Of a stretch of 64,000 bases of DNA, positions 22,000-33,037 are shown in pieces. The position numbers and the translations under genes were made by a program. Position 1 is the stretch's first letter; every line of letters begins with the position of its first letter. The stretch is from Athripsodes cinereus (lineage: Eukaryota; Arthropoda; Insecta; Trichoptera; Leptoceridae): contig OX388314.1 in NCBI GenBank assembly GCA_947579605.1, positions 4,340,001-4,404,000 of the forward strand, written 5' to 3'. The notes below the pieces were generated by a model, which did no database searches, had not been told where the DNA came from, and worked only from the letters and a program-made list of their open reading frames with translations.

Positions 22000-22620
22000 A
22001 ACAATTTATATCTATGTGAAACTTTTCCGAATTTTAGTGCAAAAAAATCACCTTATTAATTTGGTGTAGTACTGATTATGGTTTAGGTTTTTGTAGCAAT
22101 ATAAAATATGAGGTGTGAAATGTTCAAAAAACGATAGATAGTATCCAAAATTCTTGAGACAGGGCTTTTGTAGCACTAAACAACCCATAAACCTATATTG
22201 TGTTTGTAGCAATGCTATCTGTTTACGACCTTCGAAGAGTACATAACGACAGCAAAAATATTTGATGATGTTTTATTACAAATTTAGTGGAGTGTGGCGG
22301 CTATCGGATTCATTGAACTCGTGAGAAATCGTCTTTTCGATACAACCAACTACTAAATAACTACATACAACATGCCAGGCGTTACAATAATAATAAAAAT
22401 AACGTTCGTGACATTATTTTACTTGCAGGGGAAATAGTTTATGAGGGCGGGAAACGAAACAATGTACATTAACAGAGAGAAAGAGTACTCACTGCTTACA
22501 TACAATACAATGTATTGCAGTATTGTAGTGGATATCAGCTATGTATATGTGAGAGCGAAACTTCACTATGTCACGAAACGTCGTTTTTTCAGTATAAACG
22601 TTCAAAACTTTTTCAACAAA
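22000..22620. other. No recognised gene
   Basis: Holds the start of a 129-codon plus-strand frame (22441-22830) whose second half runs through an antisense SINE, so the frame is not evidence of a gene. A splice acceptor-like TTTTACTTGCAG precedes it at 22419-22430 without a matching donor. Confidence 0.4.
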
Positions 22621-22625
22621 AGTAC

Positions 22626-22806
22626 ATTTTTTTTAAAGATATATCTGGGTTTTGTTATAAACCCAAATACAACCTTATACACCTTTCACAGTAAGCTAAA
22701 AGCTTGTGTCTTGACAGGGGAGTTTTCCGGCACTTGGGATCGAACCACGGACCCCCTGTTCACGAGGCCGAGACTCTACCTCCAGGCTACCGACGAACTC
22801 AATTTG
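22626..22806 (-). mobile_element. tRNA-derived SINE, antisense, near full length
   Basis: On the minus strand a tRNA-like head carries a perfect B box GGTTCGATCCC (complement at 22736-22746) and an A-box-like TAGCCTGGAGG (complement at 22779-22789). It is followed by a body with the hairpin TGGGTTTATAACAAAACCCA and an A-rich end (AAAAAAAATGT). The order head-body-A tail is that of a pol III-transcribed SINE. The body is repeated at 6875-6958. It is not a functional tRNA gene because the acceptor stem and anticodon arm do not fold. Confidence 0.75.
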
Positions 22807-22809
22807 TTT

Positions 22810-23120
22810 CGCTCGTGTGTGTTAACATGAAATTACTGTCAACTATGATTGTGAGGCATTGCTACTAACTACCTATTACTCTCATTTTTAAAGACATATC
22901 GATATCAAGTTTAGGTGGCGTTGTTTGACTCAAACAAATATTTGTCATATATTTTTTTTCTATGGATATCAAGAAATCACAAAATTCGATATAGTGTAGT
23001 TTTGTTCCGACAATTTTTGTTATAATACATTTATAGGCGCCTATGTAGTACATAGAATATTGTTATGATTATTATGATTGTGAAGGTAATTCCCTGTGAT
23101 ATATCGCGGTAGTGTAATTT
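22810..23120. other. No gene seen
   Basis: AT-rich; a minus-strand frame at 22865-23053 has no motif. Confidence 0.4.
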
Positions 23121-23124
23121 ATCG

Positions 23125-23250
23125 ATCAATGCGACGCGACCCGGGTGCCGAGAAGGGCGGGCGTCTCCGTGCCGCTTGCAGGCGCAAGGAGGCGAAACGA
23201 TACCCTCCCGATCCTCCCATGTGTTCACACAACACGGGACCATTGCTAGT
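23125..23250. other. GC-rich island in AT-rich DNA
   Basis: This short block (GCGACGCGACCCGGGTGCCG onward, ending about CAACACGGGACC) has a base composition very unlike its neighbours. It is open in three frames: plus 23096-23314, plus 23176-23376, and minus 23031-23243. The minus-strand frame gives a Cys/Arg-rich peptide (SPPCACKRHGDARPSRHPGR). I do not recognise it. It may be a fragment of a mobile element or an insertion from a GC-rich source. Confidence 0.3.
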
Positions 23251-23379
23251 AGCTTCTTTGCTTTGCTACCAAACTATAAGCGATACATTCCCGTTGTCAC
23301 CACCGATGCGTTAATCAAAAACACCATAGAAATAGTTTCAACAGTTTACACAGCTGTTTTGGCATTGTTGAACTGAAAT

Positions 23380-25395
23380 CTGAACATGAGAACTATTTTG
23401 AACAACAAAACTTCATAACGCCGTACATCGAGCAATATATATTGCAATACAATCACTTATATAATAACTACTATTTGTTTATTTATGAAAACACCATTAA
23501 ACAACAATACAATATCATTAAAAAAACATATTTGTAATAAAAACGATCGACACATAACGACAGCCAATGAAAAACAAAAACATAGAAACAGAAGCTAATG
23601 TTATTTATATTCGACTAAGTAACTTATCTGGGTCTGCAAGAGGAGGCGAATAGAGAGAGCTTCCGTCTGAAGCCATAGGATAGTTTTGCCATAAAGAGAA
23701 AAATGATTAGGATATCTGAAGGATAACATGTACTATTTTTGGCACCATATTTGAACAGTTTAACACCTACTTATTAAAATTTTTGTTATTTAATATTTTA
23801 TTTTATGTACGATTTTATAGTCACTATATTTTTGTTGATTTTCTTAATTCAAGGAAATATTCTCAACTCCAGACAATATTCTCTTGAATTGTTTGAGATA
23901 ATTAATCTTTGATTGAGAGAATAAACTCGACTGTTTTATTTGTGATTTTAGATACATGATTTTTCTCTTTATTTTAGTATCATACTAGAAAGTTCTCATA
24001 TAACTCAGTTTTTGGGTATATAAGCTTATTAAAAAAATGTCGTAAGTTGTATATTTTGGTCCTACAAGCGTATCTTTATTCGGTTATTATCAAATGAATA
24101 TATAATAAAAGCGCTACTTCTTACCTTTAGTAAATTATAGATGGATGAAGCAATGTTTTATGTAAATTTGTACTTGAAAATAATTAAGAAAAACCTTTGT
24201 CCTAGGATTGCACGACGTGTTTCCTCAAAATATTGTTATTTGGCCTTTGAACGTTTTGAGGGACAACACACTCGTAGTCATTATAACCATATTGCGAAAA
24301 CTATTTGACGAAGAATATTAACAAAAATATACAAATTCAGTAATAATAATTTATTTTAATAACATGTAGGTAATTATTCTAATTACATGACATTCATGTA
24401 TGCATGTTTTTATCATATGGATACAGGAAATGTATGCCTATAATAGGAAAAAAAAATTAACATTCATAATTCTAACTACATTAATTAAAAATAATTATAT
24501 CGCGAACATATTTTTTTACACACAAAACAAAACGTGAAAAAGTAGAATAGTCATCCTGGTAGATATAATAGTATGTAGTATGTAATTATATTTTATTGTA
24601 AACTCCGTAAGTAAGTATAAACTCCATAATTCGTATCTACTTTGAGTTTACATACTCTGTTACTTGTAACAAAGGTGTAACATTGATTGTAATCGTTTTG
24701 CTGCAATAAACGTTTATAGTTTTACATGTAAAATACAACCAGTAGATATTAATGTTAAATGCAAACAACAGCGATCGATATTACATACCTACAACTTGAT
24801 AGTTGAAGTTTTGTTGTACTTGGTTACTACTCGAGCATTGTGTGAATCGGTATCGGAGTTTTATTTAGTAGCGCAATATTGTTTCCGGGATACAAAAAAT
24901 ATATCCCCAATAAAATTCTTCCTTATTGCCACTGTTGATGTACGTGTGTTTTCGCCACACTTATGTGTAAATGTACACGTTCTGTACTAGGTGTACTAAG
25001 CTATATCCCACTGTATCACAAACTGTATCCTAAGAGATGACGAAACTCCAATTATTTGGAGTATCTTGACATACCTTTTTTCTTTCATGCAATTACTTAT
25101 ACGTGCACGCCGCTTTTTTAATCAGCATCCGTTCTTTTATATAAACAATAATCAATATCAATTGACATTTTAAATCCTTATTATCGCTGTTATTATATTA
25201 ATAATTATGTTGAATTATATCTTAGACTATAACTCATCTTATGAGATAGCTCATTATCATTTTGTATCTTACCCCATTTAAATTTAAATTTTCTTTCTTT
25301 GACCTGCTGTTATCAGTGGTTTATATACTTAATTACTATTTCATTCTGACACTCCATAACTGACTTATTATATAGACATTTTTTTATTGATTATT
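23380..25395. other. Gene-free AT-rich stretch
   Basis: No credible frames, termini or tails recognised. The region is dominated by A/T runs. Confidence 0.4.
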
Positions 25396-25399
25396 ATTA

Positions 25400-25548
25400 T
25401 TTTAATTTTGACGTATGAATTTGTAATGTACTTGTGTGATTGTGTGCGAATGTTTTTTGTTGTTGTTGTTGTTGTTATCTGTCATAATTTATAAACATGT
25501 AAAAGGCTCACGCCGTATATGATTGAAATAAATAAATAAATAAATAAA
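25400..25548 (+). mobile_element. LINE 3' UTR with (AAAT)n tail
   Basis: A (TTG)6-like run at about 25456-25476 is followed by GGCTCACGCCGTATATGATT and five AAAT units ending at about 25547. This arrangement is typical of a non-LTR retrotransposon 3' terminus. A related end, GCGGTTTATATGATTAAATA, occurs at 60213-60247. No coding portion remains. Confidence 0.55.
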
Positions 25549-25559
25549 CTTCTTCGACA

Positions 25560-26305
25560 TTCTTTCATCATTCATATTACCAAATCATTGTAACTTGTTT
25601 ATACGCATTCTATCCCAAACCCTCCTCATGTATCAGCTTGTTCTCCTAATATATATATTATATTCCTTACTCTACGCTTATATGCTAAATTCATCCATAA
25701 AATTGTATTGTTGAATGCGTGTCAGGGCTATTATAGTATGAACTATGAAGTATCTATCATTACTGTGTCGCGGCACATTGGTTCTATCATTATCATGTAT
25801 GTAGGTACTGTACTGTGTCTTTCGTGTCATTAGTACTAATAATTATATTTATTGTTTTGTCTTATACCAATAAGTACCTAGGTATAACTCAAAAACGCTC
25901 TTGACGGAAAATGTACCTTGTTTGCCACTGTCAGCCATACTCAAGTAGAAAATCCATATTTAGTCTGGCCTTACTATTCAAGTCTTAAGTTTGGTTAATG
26001 AAAATCTTTAACCACAAAACATTTTTTTCTGTGATGCACTTACACAATATTGTACCCGTAACTCATTTTTGATTTTTTTAAAATATTATCTGTAGTTCTA
26101 TGGTCTGTGTACGCCAAAAAACATTAAACATTTATACGAATAAGTTTAGTCAGACATGACTTCAGAACAATGTTAATCTATGTAGTAAAGTGTCACTTAA
26201 GTCTCTTGTAAAGAAGGTTGGAATGTTTGTTATTCTTTTTTCTTGAGTACTGTCATTAATAACTAGCAGCATAGATATATTATTGTCATTGTGTACCATA
26301 CCTAC
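25560..26305. other. Gene-free stretch
   Basis: No gene or element recognised. A CTGTGATGCACTTACAC string at about 26029-26045 resembles CTGTGGTGCACTTACTC at 62699-62715, perhaps an old shared repeat. Confidence 0.4.
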
Positions 26306-26312
26306 CTCTTAC

Positions 26313-26761
26313 TTAAGGGGCGTTCACATTTGTTCACTTTCAGTGATCACTCCGGATGATCCTCCAAGATGAACAGGTGTGAACAGGCGTTTCATCGCTA
26401 GTGATCACTAGCGATGACGGAGGAAAGAGATTACCACTCGTCATAATTTTGATGAACGGTCCTTTCACTGAAACGACCATAAACAAGTTTTATCTTATTA
26501 TTTGTTTAATTCTCTATGAATTTGTATTGAATGTCAGAATCATGTACAAAATTATTATACAGTCGGCTGTGTTATTTTTCATTTTTGAATTTGTTTAATT
26601 ATTTTTATACGAAAATACATCAAACTACATACAACATGAGTGAGAGTGTTGACATGGCAGTGAAAGCATAGGATGAACAAATGTGTTCACTTTCGATGAA
26701 CAGGTTTGACCCTGACACTCTGGATGATCATCCAAAGTGAAGCAATGTGAATGCTACTTAA
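26313..26761. mobile_element. TTAA-flanked piggyBac-like MITE, copy 2 (best preserved)
   Basis: TTAA is present at both ends (26313-26316 and 26758-26761). The termini GGGGCGTTCACATTTGTTCA and, inverted, GTAGCATTCACATTGCTTCA are imperfect inverted repeats. Inner sequence has the self-complementary CTAGTGATCACTAG at about 26398-26411. The 449-bp element encodes nothing. Copy 1 is at 18474-18953 and a partial reversed copy is at 43362-43514. Confidence 0.85.
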
Positions 26762-26764
26762 GTA

Positions 26765-28025
26765 GTTAAAGGTGTTCTTCTTTTCCGTACTTAACTGTTA
26801 AAATGCACAATGCATACTTGGCTTTTATTTTATTACCTTCATATTATCCACATTTCAGTAATAATAATAAAAACACTGTTCGTTTTATTCCTTCCTGAAT
26901 AGCAACATCTTCACGCTTATTTAATTTCGTTAGCGTCTTCTCTGCTACGATTAGGAACGTACACACAGACAACAAATCTCCACATGACCAATTAGTAGAA
27001 AAATACTTTTTTACTATGCACTATTAATAATTATGAATAAATTGTAATAGTGTGTTATAACACCGTGCAATTGCCTGCACAAAAAGCTTTGTTAAAGATG
27101 TATTATTTCAAGTTTGAACGATTATGTCGTTCACAAGGACCTTACATTTTTGTTTGTCACTGTTATTCTGTATAGTGTAAAGCTATTTATTATTAGCTGT
27201 TGATGGCTGCAGTTTTTCACATGCATTGTGTAGGTAAGTGCCTACTAGTTATTCAGAGTGATTGTTTTGAATAACACAGGTAATGTGATATTGTTATTGT
27301 GTATTTTGTAATATCGCCTAATTGCGTGTAGTTTATTATTACACAAAAGCTGCTCTTCATATTATTGGGAAGCATGTATGCCTCTAGTAGTTGATTGGAC
27401 ACTTCCTTGCGGGGTTCCCTCTTTTGTTTGAACAGTAACAATGGACCGATATTCTTTTGATTATTATAATAATGTAATGTTCAAAAATCCCACGCGAATA
27501 AAAACAATAATATCTGGGGGATTCTCAGCATTCCTTATTATATTATTATTGTGTACAATGTTGTTCAAAGGCTCTTCCTTTTTGATTATTAGGGAGCCCT
27601 ATCCTAATTAGAAACAATAATTACTTAATGGCTACTTACAGCCACTGATTTGTAATATGATAAGATAATACAAAATTTGCTTGCTACGCTTCAGTGTTTG
27701 TTTCATCAAAATTGTTCCAGTTTGACTTTTAATATTATTCTGTGTAGATTCGTTAGCGATAACATTTTATTTTATTATTACAGTTGGGTCTTTTATGTCG
27801 AATTAAATTATTTAATTCATTCATAATTGCGATAATTAATATCCACGTTTAGTTTTCATTCATTGTATCTTGGGCCGTTTTACTAAACTTATCTAATTAG
27901 GGGCCAACGAATTATGTGTTAATAGTTTTTTTTTAAATTCCAGCGAATAAATCTTTTCTTATCTAACTATTACTGTACAAGTGTACAACTTTACCTACAC
28001 ACTATTACGTATATAAATGTCAGAT
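26765..28025. other. Gene-free AT-rich stretch
   Basis: Only random frames; nothing else supported. Confidence 0.4.
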
Positions 28026-28029
28026 AACA

Positions 28030-28130
28030 TACTTATTGGACGAAGCGCATCCCGCGAAAAAGATTGGTTGCGGGTTCTAGTCCCGGCCTGGGCACTACCA
28101 AATAAGGTTGTGAAGTCTCGTATGGTAGTT
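28030..28130 (+). mobile_element. tRNA-like SINE fragment
   Basis: GGTTGCGGGTTCTAGTCCCG at about 28066-28085 contains a pol III B box (GGTTCTAGTCC) in tRNA-like surroundings. It is followed by CCTGGGCACTACC and further body sequence. The A-box half is weak. It is most likely a decayed SINE head, not a tRNA gene. Confidence 0.5.
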
Positions 28131-28139
28131 TCGTGTGTT

Positions 28140-29010
28140 TAATTTACATACTTATTCGTTGTCTTTTTTATGTCAGGATGCGTCGCCATATCAATGCAAA
28201 TAGTATGTAATAAAGTAAATATCATGTATTTACATATATATTCTTGTTATTTTTTCTAAATTTACATAATGTAAAACATAAGATACACCCTTCTTTACAA
28301 GAGAAATCCGACATATTATTGTTATATCTAGCCTTTAAATCATGTTTCCTTTGCGCTTTTTCAACGCATTATGTATTTAATGTTTACGATTTAGAAAATG
28401 ACACAATTTGGATAATAATCCAACGCATTATTTACTTACCTACATCTTTATTGCGTTTTATCACGTTATTTGATGTTCGACTTCGGGAAAGTAATTTTCC
28501 GTTAATCTTATAAGTTTTTATGGGTCGTTTAACTCCACGCCATCACATCGTATCGGTTACGGGGCAGAGGTGAATGTGATTTCGTTCTCCTGATTGGATG
28601 AATTTAATCGCAACCTTTCTCCTTGATAGATGATTATAATATATGAGAGCGGAACCAGTGTCTACTCAATAGAGTTACATCGTTATCGGACAGCAGTCGA
28701 TAGATTTTAACGACACATCTGTTTTCGATAAAAATATCGATACTTTCATCGTAATAATAACATCACGTCATTTATAGTAAAATTAGGTACCTATGCAGTA
28801 ATCGAATCCACTCGACTGAATTGAATGGAGCATTGATTCCTCTACAAATTAGTACAATCCCCCTTTAATATTTATATTGCATGTACATAGTTTAATTACG
28901 CTCCACGAATAATATTAAGTCAATTGCTTATGTTCTTTGTTCCCCTTTTTAGAGGAATGCTTTTATTTAAGTACCTACCTAATATAAAATTGTACATAAA
29001 TATTTTGATT
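28140..29010. other. Gene-free stretch
   Basis: Contains an 89-codon plus-strand frame (28244-28513) that is hydrophobic and motif-free, treated as noise. Confidence 0.4.
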
Positions 29011-29013
29011 AAT

Positions 29014-29039
29014 CCACACACACACACACACACACACAC

Positions 29040-29078
<39 letters not shown>
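29014..29078. repeat. (CA)n microsatellite
   Basis: About 30 CA units with one interruption (CCCTCA) near 29039. The surrounding frame encoding alternating Thr-His is an artefact of the repeat. Confidence 0.98.
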
Positions 29079-29079
<1 letters not shown>

Positions 29080-29080
<1 letters not shown>

Positions 29081-30035
29081 ACACCAGCTGGTACTACAAA
29101 TCATTATACATTTTTATTATTTGTTTGAATATTGTGTAGTTTATTATACGGGTTTTTATATTATTTGTAATGTCATATATTTAATCCGCGTTTAATTTAA
29201 ATGATGCAGATATCACTGTCAGGATAATCTGTAAAGTCAACAAGATTGTCTTTTCTTTTGTCGTAGCTAATACCTTATGTTTTATTATACGGCTTCTTTT
29301 TAACATTCGTCTTATTATATTCCTTACCGACTAATTTTTTTATCTTTCAGAGCTTTAAGTCTCTTCGTATTATTTTCTTGTTTTGTTTCAGACATTATCA
29401 ATCTGCTTATAGGACAAAATTTAACATTCATAATTTATTAGGGGCTTGAGCCTGTGGTGACCGAATTAACTCAGAATTCGGAACATCTATTTATCTGCTC
29501 TTCTTAGCAAAACTATTTGTCCTTACGGATGGGCCATATAGTCACTGCCCTACCGTCACGTAGTCGTACAATCTTTCATACTGCACTCACGTCTTTGATG
29601 GAACTCTCAAGAGCATGTGGTCCAGTTAGATCTCGGAACCAATATTATATTAACGTAATTTGCCTAGTTTGTGAAATCGGATCCAATACAAATGAACATT
29701 GATTGACTTTTCAATCTCAGCGCGCGCTGTATGTACACTAAATGGAATAAAAGACGATGAATAAATTCTAACAGATATTTCTAAGATAATATTCAAGTAC
29801 CATGTTTCTTCGTTTTTGTTATACTGTAATATATTATTAGACATGGGAGTTTGTATTTGTACTTTGGAACTGACGAGGATCAGAAGGGACGGCAAATGTT
29901 TTCGTAAATACACCGGACACAACATGACAAGCTTGCGATCTCCTTACCTTACACATAGAGAGATAAATACTTGCATAATTTACAAGCGGAGGAGGTGAGA
30001 TATATTATGTCTACCTATATTATATTGTTGGTGAT
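29080..30035. other. Gene-free stretch
   Basis: No gene or recognised element. A mildly GC-richer patch at 29440-29650 shows short open frames without motifs. Confidence 0.4.
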
Positions 30036-30039
30036 ATAG

Positions 30040-30130
30040 GACTACCTGCCCGCTCGCTCCCACTTGAGATATCGAACCGTGGACCACCCGGGGGAGTGTC
30101 TCTTTTCACCGGGCGGCCAACAACTTTTGA
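30040..30130 (-). mobile_element. tRNA-like SINE head, antisense
   Basis: The minus strand carries GGTTCGATATC (complement at 30068-30078), a B-box-like sequence, and TTGGCCGCCCGG (complement at 30109-30120) at the A-box position. The spacing fits a tRNA-derived SINE head. The body has decayed. Confidence 0.5.
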
Positions 30131-30134
30131 TGTT

Positions 30135-31545
30135 AGGCAATTTATTAAATGCCAAACGACCTGTCACTTTGTATACCTGTGTCTTTCTTAGTATATTATT
30201 TATAATGGTTATGCGACTCTTGCTGTGTGTGAGAATACCAAAGTTACATCATAATTCACTGCTATTTTGTACTATTTTCATACAATAATATCGCCTCATG
30301 CTTGTGTTTGTAAATAGTTGGCTATCTATAAATAATAAAATTGACGTCGAACTATTTTATCCTTCCTTAACATTGATCTTCATCACTTCTATGCTTAAAA
30401 AATATTTTATAATTTGAAATGAATTACACCAACCCAATACACGGGTTTTTTTGTTTCACAGTTTCATTGAATTCATCGTTTAATATTATCTCCGGGATCG
30501 TATTGACCCGCAATTGTATTAATCCCAGAAAGAATCCTTTTGTTGTCTATAATAATAATTATTTGTCTTTTGTTTTATAAATAGCAGTAAATATTTATGA
30601 ACATTGCACATGTTAGGACATGCAATGTCTTTTTTTCTTCCTATGATTATTTATTAATGAGACGTAAATTTATATTTCGCTCTGGACGGTTTCCTCAGTG
30701 CTGAGGGTCGTACTCTTCTGACAATTTTTGGTGATGAGGTGATGCAAATGACAAAGAGCTCAAAAATATCATTTAGCTATGTATTTTACAAATGCACATA
30801 CCGTGATATATGTTTTTGTTTACAGTGATTTGTGTATTGTATTTAAAATTGTAAAAAAAAATTATAATTTTATAAATAGATAAATAAATAAAAATATTTA
30901 TATAAAAAATATATTCGCGCTTCTGCGATAAATTCGCCCATTGCACAAATGTATTTGTCTGATTTAAATTCTGCCATGTTTATTTACTAATGTTTTTTTT
31001 TTTGCAATATTTTTTTTATTAATATTATGTATACAGTGTAATGGAGATTAACTAATATCGTATCTTACTACTATTTACTAGTAATAAATATTTTATACGT
31101 AGGTATATCATTATAATTATTGTGATAAAACTCGGTTAACGCCTAAATTAGTTAGTTTTTGCAGTGTATTTACATTACAATACTTTATAGATAATAATAT
31201 GACTGTGATCGTTCCGCGTGACGATTTACTTAGTAGAGTATCATAATATATTTTATTTATTTATCATATGCCGTAGATGTATAATAAATAAATATTAAAA
31301 TATTACTAGCTGTTAACCGAGCATCGTCCAGAAAGTAGAACCATCGAAATTTTAAAACAAATTTGAGAATCTATGTTCATATTATTATTACCCTGTACTC
31401 GGTCTGAAAAATAACATGGTGATTGTTTTTTGGTTAACTTTATTTTTTGGTTTTTTAAATGGTGCTTGAAAATATTGTGTAGTGTTTTTACAGAATATCG
31501 TAAGTTCTTTATATTCTTATGGTTGTTATTTTGGATTCTTAGATT
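30135..31545. other. Gene-free AT-rich stretch
   Basis: A-rich runs near 30850-30900 may be an old retroelement tail, but there is no recognisable upstream body. Nothing else supported. Confidence 0.4.
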
Positions 31546-31554
31546 CATATTTGT

Positions 31555-31652
31555 TTATGATTGTTACTATATGTTGTCCACTGTCCAGCAATTAGGTTTC
31601 ACAACTGTCAAGCTGGCAGTGGTATATTTTATTCAAATAAAATAAATAAAAT
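31555..31652 (+). mobile_element. Possible LINE 3' tail
   Basis: A GC-balanced piece (GTCCACTGTCCAGCAATTAG through GCTGGCAGTGG) ends in repeated AAAT units (AAATAAAATAAATAAAATAA). The arrangement fits a 3' UTR plus tail, but without coding sequence the call is tentative. Confidence 0.35.
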
Positions 31653-31864
31653 AAAATAATTATTTCGCTCGATAAGTTGGCAACTTTAGCGTAAGCATTA
31701 ATCGCTAGTTTTGAAGAATGCTCTCACATTATCTTTATTATGTATTAATCGTGGCGCATGGTGATGGATGAAAGTTTACCTTTGAAAGATTGACTTTTTT
31801 ATTTTAACTTCTTATATACATGTGATATGTAGTTATTGTCTGTTTTGTACTACTATATACTGTA

Positions 31865-32125
31865 CCATCACGGCATATCCCATAAGTGAGGTAGCCATCG
31901 AACTAACTGCACATAGTATGTCTGTTTCGTAAAGTGTAGATCCTCACTCTTTTCTGTAAGTTTTTAAGTGTCCTGTAAAAGATAGGCATACGTTTAAGAC
32001 ATTTAAATTCATCAGTTCAGCGATGACGTATGCCACCTATCCTGAATGACTTTTATTGGCACGAATTAGGTAATTTTCATGTATATTTTATGCAGGTAGT
32101 TCGCTGGCTACCCCAGCCGTGATGG
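31865..32125 (-). mobile_element. Family A MITE, copy 2 (the one copy with both ends)
   Basis: CCATCACGGC at 31865-31874 is mirrored by GCCGTGATGG at 32116-32125, and GAGGTAGCC near 31888 by GGCTACCCC near 32107. The left arm has 13 extra bases between the two matching blocks. The 261-bp element contains ACTCTTTTCTGTAAGTTT, CCTGTAAAAGATAGGC, CAGCGATGACGTATGCC and CACCTATCCTGAATG, the landmarks that identify other copies. A TACTACTATA string precedes the left end here and in the copy at 45538, so the true end may include it. It is non-coding and the superfamily is unassigned. Confidence 0.75.
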
Positions 32126-32129
32126 TTTG

Positions 32130-32915
32130 TATGTTATTAAAATTTACATGCATTAAGGATTGGTGGTACGCCATCTTCAGTAAATAAGGTCACTACGTAA
32201 ACTTTTACTATCCTTGATGAATTTACATTGTGGGTTTGCTCAGCGGTCAAGCCGCAATTATAATACTTACTTTCTGGCTGGTAAATGTGTCCTTAGCGGA
32301 TACGCAAACGTACCTACATGTGAACGCATTAAAATATTTATGTTGTGATTTTTACGAGTCTGCCAGCTGAGACGCTTTCCCAGCAGAATAGAACATTCTT
32401 ATTGAAATCAAATAATGCTGTTTGTTGCTATTTATTTTATTTATCTACATCACACACACTGCCACTACCGACTACCGGCATGGCGGATTGCTTTCACGAC
32501 TTGCCGCACAGCATAATATTATTTCATATTTCTCTCTATGTAACACATACCCACCGCGATGTCGTATCGATGGGTTTCATATTCGCCTGAGTCAAAGTCC
32601 ATATAATTAATTTTATTTGACATATCAACAGACTTATTACAAATAGAACACATATCTACAATAATTTATTTAGCAACATTTGTCTCCTTACTTATAGCAC
32701 ATTGAATTAACAAACTTAGAAAAAAATATTATTCATTTCTTGTACCTTGAGTTACATAAATCCAATATAATCTTATTTTATGTAGCATTGATTCTTCTAT
32801 TCTTCTTTTTGTTGTAATTTCCAGTAAATGACAGTTTTTTTGTAAGTCGTTTCGCACAAGAAATTTAACACCTTCAATTCAGCTATGGGCGCGTCCAGAT
32901 AGTAGGATGCGAACT
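32130..32915. other. No recognised gene
   Basis: Two overlapping short plus-strand frames (32345-32610) lie in a slightly GC-richer patch without motifs. Confidence 0.4.
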
Positions 32916-32919
32916 TCAA

Positions 32920-33022
32920 TCACCAATCTTCAATCATTCTGTGAACTTTCGGAGCATTCGCCGAAGAAATATTCGTGCTAACGTCATGAATATCGCCAAT
33001 CCTGAATGTTTGTTTTTATGGT
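32920..33022 (-). mobile_element. Family A fragment
   Basis: Contains CATTCTGTGAACTTTCGGAGCAT and CCAATCCTGAATGTTTGTTTTTATGG, decayed forms of family A inner blocks in reverse order. It lies just before the left terminus of the 1,335-bp transposon. Confidence 0.4.
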
Positions 33023-33037
33023 ACAGAAAGGTTGATC

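Noticed and set aside
22736..22789. A true tRNA gene on the minus strand
   Set aside because: A and B boxes are present, but the acceptor and anticodon stems do not pair; an A-tailed body follows, so a SINE is the better call. The same applies to 28030-28130, 30040-30130 and 63190-63262.
22441..22830. 129-codon open frame as a gene
   Set aside because: Its second half is an antisense SINE and its first half has no motif.
25456..25476. (TTG)n as an independent microsatellite locus
   Set aside because: It lies within a probable LINE 3' UTR and is better described as part of that element.
28924..29139. Thr-His repeat protein
   Set aside because: It is the translation of a (CA)n microsatellite.
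29345..29392. Splice-acceptor pairs such as TTTCAG near 29350 and 29391
   Set aside because: Acceptors without a matching donor are very frequent in T-rich DNA, so these were not called.
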